A stretch of 16,538 nucleotides of DNA from Geobacter sp. (lineage in GTDB: Bacteria > Desulfobacterota > Desulfuromonadia > Geobacterales > Geobacteraceae), in assembly GCA_003499925.1 (NCBI GenBank), contig DNRQ01000228.1:1-16538 (forward strand). The letters run 5' to 3'. Position 1 is the stretch's first letter; each line of letters opens with the position of its first letter. Below are positions 6,943-16,300 of the stretch, piece by piece. Below the pieces are notes generated by a model. The model was not told the DNA's origin, made no database searches, and was given only the letters and a program-made list of their open reading frames with translations. Both the position numbers and the translations under genes were made by a program.

Positions 6943-7212
6943 TCAATCCTCTCCCTCGTCACCTGCCTTCTGGTCGACGTGCTTGGCGCTCCTTTGCCGC
7001 CTCACGTAGAAGTAGATGATGCAGAACAGGGTAGCGATGATGGCCAGCGTAACCAGCCCGCTGAAAGTAGCGAAGGAGTATTGCTTGACGACGACTGGTT
7101 GCGGCACGGCTGCTGTCTGAGGCGTGACTGTTGTCTGTGGCGTGACCGATGTCGGTGGCGTGACCGTTGTTTGTGCGACCGTTGTCTGAGGCGTAACCGT
7201 TGTCTGTGGCAT
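6943..7212 (-). CDS. Thr/Pro-rich single-pass membrane protein, function unknown
   Basis: 89-residue protein without a recognised domain. The first 40 residues are a low-complexity run built from variants of VTPQTT, with no charged residue. A single hydrophobic helix follows (about 51-70), then an RRQR stop-transfer cluster and an acidic tail (DEGED). By the positive-inside rule the Thr/Pro segment would face the periplasm. The start at 7212 has an almost ideal ribosome site (AAGGGGGAG two bases before ATG). An alternative ATG at 7260 overlaps the stop of the upstream oxidoreductase as TGATG, but has no ribosome site. Its place between the oxidoreductase and the rhodanese-like gene suggests an accessory or anchoring role for the complex; this is inference. 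Confidence 0.65.
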   Translation of the reverse strand: MPQTTVTPQTTVAQTTVTPPTSVTPQTTVTPQTAAVPQPVVVKQYSFATFSGLVTLAIIATLFCIIYFYVRRQRSAKHVDQKAGDEGED

Positions 7213-7259
7213 GACTCCCCCTTGGCTGATTTTATGACCGGAAATCCCGTCTCGTCCCA

Positions 7260-9287
7260 TCAGGCGACACCCGTCGCACCTTTCGGGCCGGCTACTCGTG
7301 GATTGGCGCGGATTCGTTGAGCCACGATCTCCGCCAGATCCCTGGCCTGAATCCTCCCTTCAAAGCCTCCGGTCTTGATGCCATCCTCGAACAAGGTCAG
7401 GCAGAACGGGCAGTTGGAGACCAGTACCGGCGCTCCGGTTGCTACGGCCATGGCGACCCGGGTCTCGCTGATCCGGCTGCCGATCCTCTCTTCCGCGAGG
7501 ACCAGTCCTCCACCTCCGCCGCAGCAAAAACTCTCCGGGCCGCTTCTTTCCATCTCCCTGATAATGGCACCCGCACCGGCCAAGACCTTGCGTGGGGCGG
7601 CATAACAGTCCTGGTAGCGGCCGATGAAGCAGGAATCATGGTAGCTGCAGTCAAGCGCGCTCGGTTCGAGAGGGAGCCGACCCTCCCGGATCAGCCCTTC
7701 GATAAAGGTGGTGTAATCTTCCACCTGCGCCTCGAATCCCAGGTCCCGGTAATCCCGCGCCAAGCTCTGATAACAGTGGGGACAGGTGGTGACGACCTTG
7801 GTGACCCCGTACTGCTGCATGTACTTGATGTTGGCGCGCGCCTCCGTCTGGTACAGGTATTCGTTGCCGAGCCTTCTGGGCGGCTCGCCGCAGCAGGTCT
7901 CCTGCTTGCCGAGGATGCCGACACGGATGCCGGCGGCCGTGCAGATCTTGACGAAATCACGCGCCACAGCCTGGTTGCGCCTGTCGAAAGCGGCATAGCA
8001 GCCGACGAAGTAGAGGATGTCAGCCTCGCCTCCTTCGCCCAGGACCGTTACATCGAGCCCCTCGCTCCAATCGGCCCGTTGTGCGAAACCGAGCCCGAAC
8101 GGGTTGCCGTTCACCTCCAGGTGTCCAAGCGCGGTCCTCACCTCGTCTCCCGGAAAATCCCCCTCCATGAGGGCCATGTGGCGGCGCATCTCCAGGATCT
8201 TGTTGACATGCTCGATGTTGGCCGGGCAGATCTCCTGGCAGGCCCGGCAGGTGGTGCACTCCCAGAGGACCTCCCTGGTCACCTTTTCGATCAGCTCCGC
8301 CCCGGGCGCGTCGAAGGCGACCTCGCCGATCTGCTGCACCACCCTCATGGGAGAAAGCGGCTTTCCCGTATCCCAGGCCGGGCAGCGGTCCTGGCAGCGT
8401 TTGCAGGCTGTGCAGGCATCGGCGTCGTAGATATCCTTCCAGGAGAGTTCCGGAAGGGTCGCCGCCCCGTAACTCTCCAGGCTCTCGTCCTCCAGGTCGA
8501 TGGTGTCCATGCTCCCTTTGGGACGCAGATCGGTGAAGAAATAGTTGACGCCGGTAATGAACAGGTGGCGCAGCTTGGTAAAAGGGATGCAGGCGATGAA
8601 GCACATGGAAAGGAGAAAGTGAAACCACCAGAGCCCCTTGTGGAAAGCGCGCAGCTCGGACGGGTCCCGGCCTTCCAGAAGCCAGGCGACCGGCAGCCCG
8701 CCGTAGGAGAACAGTGCCAGGCCGGGATTGCCGGGAAGCTCGGTGACCGCCATGCGGATCCCTTCCAGGATGAAGCCGGTGACGAGGATGACAAGGATCA
8801 GGAGGTGGCTCAGATAGTCGTCCCTGCCGGTTTGAAGTCCCTTCGGCGTCAGGATGAAACGCCGCACCGCGAACCCGAGCAGCATGGCGATGGCGACCAG
8901 GCCGGCGGCGTTCAGCACGATCTTGAAGCCCAGGTAAAAAGTCCCCGTGAGAAAGCGCCACGAGAAGAGAGGCTCGGTGAAGTCGACCTGGATCATGACC
9001 AGGAGCGTGCCGATGAATAGCAGGAGAAAGCCCCAGAAGAAGAGCGCGTGCAGCGTCCCCGGCAGCCGCACCAGAAGAATCCGCAGCTGTCCGAAGACCT
9101 CTTTCAAAAATAGCCTCACCCGTTCGCCGCCCCTGTCCAAACGGTCGAGCGCCCTGCCCAGCCGGTAAACCGGGATGCGCCGGTAAAAGCCCCAGCCGCA
9201 AAGACCGATTGCGATAGCCGCCATCAGGTACATGGGGCCGGTTACCCCGTGTCCAACGTTCCAGTAGATCTCTCTGGTAGCTTCCAT
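7260..9287 (-). CDS. membrane Fe-S oxidoreductase, ETF:menaquinone oxidoreductase (EMO/CCG-domain) type
   Basis: 675-aa integral membrane electron-transfer protein. The N-terminal third holds about five or six helices of a NarI-like cytochrome b domain (e.g. 18-35, 82-101, 117-141, 160-180, 218-237); His80, His161, His216 and His223 are candidate heme ligands. A ferredoxin-like part follows with two 4Fe-4S motifs: C292-x2-C-x2-C-x3-C302 and C344-x2-C-x2-C-x3-C354. Two CCG domains then carry Cys430, CCGEPP (465-470), CPHC (502-505), Cys547, CCGGGGG (588-594) and CPFC (626-629). This layout is that of proteins that take electrons from reduced ETF and pass them to menaquinone, as described for fatty-acid and aromatic degraders. 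No etfAB is in the window, so the donor is inferred. Start 9287 (MEATREIYW) has AGGA eight bases upstream; ATGs at 9296 and 9335 are alternatives. Confidence 0.88.
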   Translation of the reverse strand: MEATREIYWNVGHGVTGPMYLMAAIAIGLCGWGFYRRIPVYRLGRALDRLDRGGERVRLFLKEVFGQLRILLVRLPGTLHALFFWGFLLLFIGTLLVMIQVDFTEPLFSWRFLTGTFYLGFKIVLNAAGLVAIAMLLGFAVRRFILTPKGLQTGRDDYLSHLLILVILVTGFILEGIRMAVTELPGNPGLALFSYGGLPVAWLLEGRDPSELRAFHKGLWWFHFLLSMCFIACIPFTKLRHLFITGVNYFFTDLRPKGSMDTIDLEDESLESYGAATLPELSWKDIYDADACTACKRCQDRCPAWDTGKPLSPMRVVQQIGEVAFDAPGAELIEKVTREVLWECTTCRACQEICPANIEHVNKILEMRRHMALMEGDFPGDEVRTALGHLEVNGNPFGLGFAQRADWSEGLDVTVLGEGGEADILYFVGCYAAFDRRNQAVARDFVKICTAAGIRVGILGKQETCCGEPPRRLGNEYLYQTEARANIKYMQQYGVTKVVTTCPHCYQSLARDYRDLGFEAQVEDYTTFIEGLIREGRLPLEPSALDCSYHDSCFIGRYQDCYAAPRKVLAGAGAIIREMERSGPESFCCGGGGGLVLAEERIGSRISETRVAMAVATGAPVLVSNCPFCLTLFEDGIKTGGFEGRIQARDLAEIVAQRIRANPRVAGPKGATGVA

Positions 9288-9432
9288 GGACTGCATCCTG
9301 AAGGTCACTCCGCTTTCGTCCCGGCGCGATAACATCTGTCGTCGGGAACCTGTCTGAGTAAAGAGCTGACAGGCTTTGTTGGTGATTGCTTTCCGGTATC
9401 AGTCAATTGTCAGCGGTACAGGTACCCCTCCA

Positions 9433-9460
9433 AAAATATCTTAGCAACAGTTAATGTCAA
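9433..9460 (-). promoter_or_regulatory. sigma70-type promoter for the Fe-S oxidoreductase unit
   Basis: A perfect TTGACA (9460-9455, - strand) is followed after 16 bases by TATTTT (9438-9433), four of six matches, in a local AT-rich patch. A start near 9426 would give a leader of about 140 nt before the ATG at 9287. The hexamers and spacing are good but the -10 box is imperfect. Confidence 0.55.
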
Positions 9461-10030
9461 GCCGGTAAATGGTTGTGCCGCTGCGGTATCCGTTTAATCA
9501 CAAAGGAGAAGTGCCGCAGCAAGCAACTGCACGGGTATCAACCAATCCTGTCGTTTTCGAAGCCAACAGATGGAGCGGTCAACATGAGATCAGAAGGAAA
9601 CCGCTCTGTCTGTGTCGGGTCGGTCGCCCAATCTATCGAAGGTGCGGACTCATCGGTTGTGTCTTCCCAATTATCAAAGAGCGATACCATTAGTTTCTCG
9701 TTCCCAAGCTCCAGCTAGGTTTCTCGTTCCCAAGCTCCAGCTTGGGAACCACCGGCAAAGCTCCAGCTTTGCATCAGTCGAAGCTGGGCTTGGGTAGCTT
9801 AAGGTTCCCAAGCTGGAGCTTGGGAACGAGGTGTACGAGATGTAACGAGATGTGCTGGAGCCTGGGAACGAGATGTGACTGGGGGATCGAGATCGGGGCT
9901 GGTACGCTGCCGGATGCTCCCGCCTGAAGGTGCCGATCATGAAATAAAAATCACTATGCATTAACCTGAAAAACATTTAGAATTCGGGTACGTAATGACC
10001 ATCGACTACCAATAAAAAGAGAGTACTGAG
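9461..10030. other. intergenic region of 570 bp, palindrome-rich, no firm gene
   Basis: Apart from the palindromic repeat cluster (9694-9876) this stretch holds little I can name. A 44-codon frame at 9584-9718 (+) has a plausible ribosome site (GGAG eight bases before ATG), but its last codons run into the repeat and it resembles nothing known to me, so I treat it as a possible truncated gene only. Upstream of flgM, TAGAAT at 9978-9983 could be a -10 box without a good -35. GCCGATCA at 9932-9939 resembles a sigma28 -10 box, but the TAAA -35 is missing at the right distance. Confidence 0.5.
9694..9876. repeat. cluster of self-complementary TTCCCAAGCT-CC-AGCTTGGGAA repeats
   Basis: The core is GTTCCCAAGCT-CC-AGCTTGGGAAC, an 11-bp-arm palindrome. 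A full copy at 9723-9750 and a full copy at 9803-9830 are perfect 28-bp inverted copies, so the 108 bp between their outer ends can fold as one long hairpin. A partial copy (TTTCTCGTTCCCAAGCTCCAGCT, 9694-9716) precedes them, a decayed one (about 9853-9876) follows, and a sister palindrome GCAAAGCT-CC-AGCTTTGC lies at 9755-9772. The family resembles short dispersed palindromic repeats seen in many bacteria. Function is unknown; RNA-level folding or transposase-driven (RAYT-like) spread are possibilities. Confidence 0.8.
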
Positions 10031-10309
10031 ATGAAGATACAAACGGGATCTAAACAGCCGGCGGTAACACAGCAAAGCACCGGCAGCAGGGCCGACAAAG
10101 CCGAAACAGGTGCCGCGCAGCAAAAAGCGGCAGCAAAATCTCCCGGAAAAAAGGACAGCGTTGAGCTTTCCAACTCACTCGACACGGAGATGAAAAGCCA
10201 GCAGGCGGAGCAGGCCAAGCGGGTAGCATCGCTCAAAGCGCTTCTCACGGCAGGCAAATATCAGGTCAGCTCGCGAGAAGTTGCGGAAAAGATGCTGTCT
10301 GTTTTCTAA
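10031..10309 (+). CDS. flgM: FlgM, anti-sigma28 factor
   Basis: 92-aa negative regulator of flagellin synthesis: FlgM binds the flagellar sigma factor FliA (sigma28) and is exported when the hook is complete. The N-terminal half is polar, Ala/Gln/Lys-rich and probably disordered, as usual for the family. The C-terminal half carries the sigma-binding signature: DSVELSNSL (about 46-54), then the helix RVASLKALLTAGKYQVSS (65-82) and REVAEKML. Size is normal. The ribosome site is weak (GAGAG about seven bases before ATG). The gene stands alone here, without other flagellar genes in the window. It is convergent with the giant surface-protein gene, with only 16 bp between stop codons and no hairpin terminator in the gap. 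Confidence 0.88.
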   Translation: MKIQTGSKQPAVTQQSTGSRADKAETGAAQQKAAAKSPGKKDSVELSNSLDTEMKSQQAEQAKRVASLKALLTAGKYQVSSREVAEKMLSVF

Positions 10310-10325
10310 AGATCCCTGTTCTGCC

Positions 10326-13300
10326 TCAATAATCAACCAGACCCACAATCTTGCGCAGAAGGACCAGCACGTCTCCGACGTCTATCCGGCCGTCCGGCTG
10401 GGATACCCCGTTTACCAGCGGGGCCACGTCCCCGCGGGCCAGCGCCTGTGGTGTGGCTGTGCCATCAAGCGAGATCCTGAGCAGTGCCGCGGCATCCTGT
10501 ATATCCACCAGCCCGTCCAGATTCAAATCTCCCATGATCCTGTCAAACCGTATGATATTCCTCTGGGCGGCGCTCGAGTTGCCGCCGCTGTCCGTGGCGC
10601 TGGCCCAGATGCGGAACTCCCCTGCATGATCCAGCGCGATCTGCTGCTGGAAGACTCCCTCCTGTACCGCCGGGGTGAAAAGGCGACCGTTGATGTCGAG
10701 GACGACGCTGACATCGCTTCCCTGCGCTCCTGCTATCCCGCGGATTGTCATGGTGTCGCTCTGCGTCCTGATGTCCTCGGCCGGCTCGGTGATGGCCACG
10801 AAAGGTCTGCCTGGCGCCAGGGTGACGCTTCGTTTCATCCTGGAACTGCGTCCCGAGAGGGCAGCGCTCAACTCGATGGTATTCAACCCGTTTTCCAGGT
10901 AAGCGCTACCGGTGAAGGAGCCATCGGTGACGTTGAGGCTCTGCAGCGGGTCGCCGTTCACGCCGAGCGTCACCGCACTTCCCGGCGCTACCGTGCCGCT
11001 TGCCGTGAAGAACGCGACGCCGGTTACGCTGTTGTCTGCCGGCTCGACCACGGCTATGGCCGGTGCGGTCGCATCGAGCTTGATGCTGAGGGTCTGCGTG
11101 GTAACGTTGCCGGCACCGTCCTTTGCGGTCACGGTTATGGCGTTGTCTCCGATGCCAAGCGGTACGGCGCTGCTGAAGAGCGCTGCCCGGCCGGCCAGGT
11201 CGGCGCCGTTCACGGTGAGGGTTGCAATTCCAGAGGCGTCACTGGCTCCCCCCATGACGTTCAGCACCGGATCGGCGGTGACGGCACCCGAGGGTAGCGT
11301 TGACAGGGCTAGAAGCGGCGGGACCACTTCGAGGGAAACGGTGAGTGGCTGGGACGCCGGAAGCGCCGCGTTGTAATTGCCGTTGCCATCCTGCATCGCG
11401 GTGATGACGGTGGTCCCCGCGCCCACTATGGTCACCATGCTCCCGCTTATCACGGCCACCTCTTGATCCGTGCTCAGGTAAGTTACCGGAAGCCCGCTGG
11501 ATGCGGTCGCGGCCAGGCTGAACGGAGCATCCCCCAGCACCTTCCGGGCCAGGGACGCGAACGTCACCCCCTGCCCTCTCTTGTGCACGGTCATGGTCTG
11601 CGACACATCGGGTGCCTTCTCCAGGTCGTCGCTTCCTCCTTGCGTGGCGGTGATTGCCACGCTACCGGCACCGGTTATGGTCACAATATCTCCGCTTATC
11701 CGGGCAACCTGCGGATTGGAGCTGATAAAGCCGATAGCGAGCCCGCTGCAAGAGGATGCGGTGATCTTAAAGGGGGCATCCCCGTAGCTCCTGTCACCTA
11801 TGGGCGGGAAGATGATCTCCTGGCATGACCTGAATACGTTGAGAGTTCCCTTCACCAGCACGAAGCGGTAATTTTGAGCCGCCAGTGTGCCGAGGCCGAC
11901 GGCGATGTCGTAGGATCCGACCGGGCTCGCCTGCGACGCGGCTGTCGAGAGATCCGGAGCACCTGAAATCACCGCATTGTTCTCACCCGCCACGAATCCT
12001 TGGTAACTCGCCGTCAATGTTGGATTCTCAGTACGGTAGGCGCGGGACTTGTCCTCCGCAGTCACGGTTAGGGCCTTTTTGTTAACGGTGAAGGACTGCG
12101 AGACGTCGACGGCCGGGTTGTAGGTCTGGTTTCCCGCTTGGGATGCCGTGATGACGGTGCTACCCGCACTGATTATCAGGACCTCGCCGTTCACCACGGT
12201 CGCGACGGCCGGGTTGGAACTGGTGTAGGTAATGGGGAGTCCGCTCGTGGTGCTGCCGCCGGGGTTGAAACCGGCGTCCCCGTAGGTCCTGTCGGTTATG
12301 GGGCCGAAGGTGATTACCTGATCCAGCCGCGCCGCCTGGAAAGTCAGGTCGTTCCCGTAGGCTATCCCCATCTGGTTGGTGGCAAAGCCCCTGACGTGGT
12401 AGGTGGTGCCGGGTAGGAGGCCGGTCAGGGCGCCGACGAATGCTCCTCCTTCGCTAAACGCCCGGGTTACCCGGGCAGCTTCGGCGGACAGGGCACTTCC
12501 TGAGTGGCTGCAGGTGTCGCCGAGGCCGGGATTTTGTGCCGTCCCCCAGCAAAGGCCGACGTCGGTTGCCGGATAGTAGTTCGGATAGACCAGACCTCCG
12601 CCAGTGGCGGCATTGGGGGTGATCGAGGTGATCGGGGCGGTTTCCAGAAGCGGGAGGAACGCACCCGAGCGGATCCAGTTGGAATCGGCGCCGTTCAGGG
12701 CAAAGCCCTGTAAGGTGCCGTTGGCACCGTTTGCCGTCCTCTCGGGGGCCGTCGTGAAGGCGGAGTTGTCGAGTCCCACATCCCCTTCGTCCAAATGGAA
12801 ATAGGCAGCCAGGTGCGGCTCGTTCAACGGATCTATGATCCGGGAGACCGCAGCGCGGATCTCGTCCCTGCTGCGGACGCCGTCCCAGAGCCTCACTTCG
12901 TCAATCCGGCCCTTGAAGAAGCGGGAGCCGCTGCGGTCCACGCCTACCTGCAGTGCAGCGGCGTTGTCGGGATCCACTCCAAGGGCAGCATTGGATAGCT
13001 CTACCTCAAGCCTGCCGTCAAGGTAGAGCGCTGCCGTGGCCGAGGCGCGATCGACCGATAACGCGACATGATGCCACTGGCCGTCGTTCAGGCTGCTGGT
13101 CCCGATGAGACCATCTGCAACTCCAAAGGATACCGCACCGTCTCCGATTTCGGCGGCGATCTTGTCCTGGTGCAGGATCAATTGATAGCCGCTCCATGCG
13201 CTGCCGCCCGCCCCTTTCGATAGCAGTCCGGTACCGTCCGGCTGTGAACCGTCCAGTTGCAGCCAGCTCTCTATGCTGAAACCGGTCTTGTTACCGAAGT

Positions 13301-16300
13301 TCAGCTGAGGGGCATCCGCTACCCGCAACAGATCGTTGCTCCCGTCAAAGCCGAGACCATTCCAGGGAGGTGGATTTACCGTCAGGGTTCGCATGACGTC
13401 CTCGGCCGGCTCGTATTGCTGGTTTCCAGCCTGCGATGCCGTTATATCGGTCGTACCGGGGGCCAATACCCGTATCTTCCCATCGACCACGGTCGCGATG
13501 GCTGGCGCCGAACTGGCGTAATCGACGGGGAGCCGGCTTGAGGCGGTGGCGCCCGGATCGAAGTCGCCGTCGCCGAAGGTTTTCGGCCGCAGCGGCTCGA
13601 AATTGATCACCTGAGAGGCGGGCAGTATGGTGAGAGTGCCGTTTGCCAGCACGAAACTGTAATTGTGTGCGGCGAGGGTACCGAGGCCCACGACGATCTC
13701 GTAGGATCCGACCGGGCTCGCCTGCGACGCGGCTGTCGAGAGATCCGGAGCCCCGGAGATCTCGGCGACGTCCTCACCCGACACGAATCCCCGATAAGTT
13801 ACCGTAAAGATCGGATTCGCCGCCTGGTAAGCGCGGGACTTGTTATCCGCGGTCACGGTCAGGCCCTTTTTGTTCACGGTGAAGGACTGCGAGACGTCAA
13901 TGGCTGGGTTGAAGGTCTCGGTTCCCGCCTGGGATGCCGTGATGACGGTGCTCCCCGAACCAGTGATTCGTATCTCTCCGTCAACCAGGATCGCTACAGC
14001 TTCGTTTGAACTTGTGTAGGTAATGGGCAAGTTGCTCGTGGTGCTGCCGCCCGGATCGAAACCGGCGTCTCCGTAGGTCCTGTCGGGTATAGGGCCGAAG
14101 GTGATAACCTGATCCAGCCGTGCCGCCTGGAAAGTTATGTCGTTTCCGTAGGCGGTCCCCATCTGGTTGGTGGCAAAGCCCCTGACGTGGTAGGTGGTGC
14201 CGGGTAGGAGGCCGGTCAGGGCGCCGACGAATGCTCCTCCTTCGCTAAACGCCCGGGTTACCCGGGCAGCTTCGGCGGACAGGTCCTCTTCGCTAAACGC
14301 CCGGGTTACCCGGGCAGCTTCGGCGGACAGGGCACTTCCCGGGTGGCTGCAGGTATCGGCGAGGCCGGGGTTTGCTGCCGTCCCCCAGCAAAGGCCGACG
14401 TCGGTTGCCGGATAGTAGTTCGGATACACCAGACCTCCGCCAGTGGCGGCATTGGGGGTGATCGAGGTGATCGGGGCGGTTTCCAGAAGCGGAATGAACG
14501 CACCTGAGCGGATCCAGTTGGAATCGGTGCCGTTCAGGGCAAAGCCCTGTAAGGTGCCGTTGGCACCGTTTGCCGTCCTCTCGGGGGCCGTCGTGAAGGC
14601 GGAGTTGTCGAGTCCCACATCCCCTTCGTCCAAATGGAAATAGGCAGCCAGGTGCGGCTCGTTCAACGGATCTATGATCCAGGAGACCGCAGCGCGGATC
14701 TCGTCCCTGCTGCGGACGCCGTCCCAGAGCCTCACTTCGTCAATCCGGCCCTTGAAGAAACGGGAGCCGCTGCGATCCACGCCTACCTGCAGTGCAGCGG
14801 CGCTGTCGGGATCCACTCCAAGGGCAGCATTGGATAGCTCTACCTCAAGCCTGCCGTCGAGGTAGAGCGCTGCCGTGGCCGAAGCGCGGTCGACAGTTAA
14901 CGCGACATGATGCCACTGGCCGTCGTTCAGGCTGCTGGTCCCGATGAGACCATCTGCAACTCCAAACGTTACCGCACCGTCTCCGATTTCGGCGGCGATC
15001 TTGTCCTGGTGCAGGATCAACTGGTAACCGCTCCATGCGCTGCCGCCCGCCCCTTTCGATAGCAGTCCGGTACCGTCCTGCTGTGAGCCGTCCAGTTGCA
15101 GCCAGCTCTCTATGCTGAAACCTGTCTTGTTACCGAAGTTCAGCTGAGGGGCATCCGCTACCCGCAACAGATCGTTGCTCCCGTCAAAGCCGAGACCATT
15201 CCATGGAGGTGGATTCACCGTCAGGGTCCGCATGACGTCCTCGGCCGGCTCGTATTGCTGGTTTCCAGCCTGCGATGCCGTTATATCGGTCGTACCGGGG
15301 GCCAATACCCGTATCTTCCCATCGACCACGGTCGCGATGGCTGGCGCCGAACTGGCGTAATCGACGGGGAGCCGGCTTGAGGCGGTGGCGCCCGGATCGA
15401 AGTCGCCGTCGCCGAAGGTTTTCGGCCGCAGCGGTTCGAAGGTGATTACCTGCGGCGCACCCGGGACCACAGTGAGAACGGCGTCGACGAAGGAATATGT
15501 ATAGTTCGTGGAGGAGATCGATCCTAGCGAGGCGACGATGGCGTAGCTTCCGATCGGGCTGTTCTCATCGGCGACGGTGGTGAGTAACGGAACACCTCCC
15601 AAAGATGCCACGGTATCAAAGTGGGCCAATCCGCTGAAGGTGGCCGTTAATTCGGGGTTTCTGTTTCCCCGCACCTTCGACTTATCGTCCGCCCTGACAA
15701 CTAGAGGAGCCGGATCAATAGTTAAGCTTGCGCCGGTAAATGTGATGGTGTAGTTGCTGCCGGCGCTAAGACTCCCTTGGGTGATGGCATGGCTGCCGGC
15801 GTTCTCCCCGAGATGCCTGGTGAGGCCGCCGGTGAGGATGGCAATGGTGTCGCCATTTAAGAAGCCGCTGACGGCATAGGTGAGGGCCGGGTCATCGGCG
15901 CCGTACGTTTTTCTCTGCACAGCGGCATTCACTGTGAGGGGGGCCGGATCAATCGTAAGGTTTGCGCCGGTAAAGGCGATCGTGTAGTTGTTACCTGCGC
16001 TAAGGGTTCCTGCAGTGATCGCATAGCTGCCGACGTTATGCCCTGGTGACCTCGTGAGGCTTCCGGTGAGGATGGAAATGGTATCGCCGAGCACAAAGCC
16101 GCTGGCGGTATAGGCGAGGGTCGGATCGGCCGCGCCATAGGTTTTGGTTTGGGCTACGGCGGTCACGGTGAGTGGCGCCGAATTGATCGTCAGGAATGCG
16201 CCGGTAAAGGCGATGGTGTAATTGGTGCCTGCGCTAAAGGTACCTTGCGTGATCGCATAGCTGCCGACGCTTTGTCCGGCTGTCCTCTGGAGGCTGCCGG

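Noticed and set aside
7317..9020. 567-codon open frame on the + strand
   Set aside because: It is antisense to the Fe-S oxidoreductase, whose Cys motifs and membrane helices are unmistakable. The + strand protein has no coherent domain and arises from GC-rich codon bias.
9694..9876. Possible CRISPR array
   Set aside because: The repeats are palindromes in both orientations with irregular spacing and no unique spacers of constant length.
9900..9920. CTGGTACG..GATGC as a sigma54 promoter for flgM
   Set aside because: The GG and GC dinucleotides are not 10 bases apart as the -24/-12 rule requires.
9932..9939. GCCGATCA as a sigma28 -10 box for flgM
   Set aside because: No TAAA-type -35 box is found about 15 bases upstream, and the distance to flgM is nearly 100 bases.
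10281..11297. 338-codon + strand frame after flgM
   Set aside because: It overlaps the 3' end of flgM in another frame and is antisense to the dockerin and Ig-like domains of the giant gene.
13602..15440. The near-identical repeat as an insertion sequence
   Set aside because: It is in frame, encodes the same domains as the flanking protein, and has no transposase or terminal inverted repeats.
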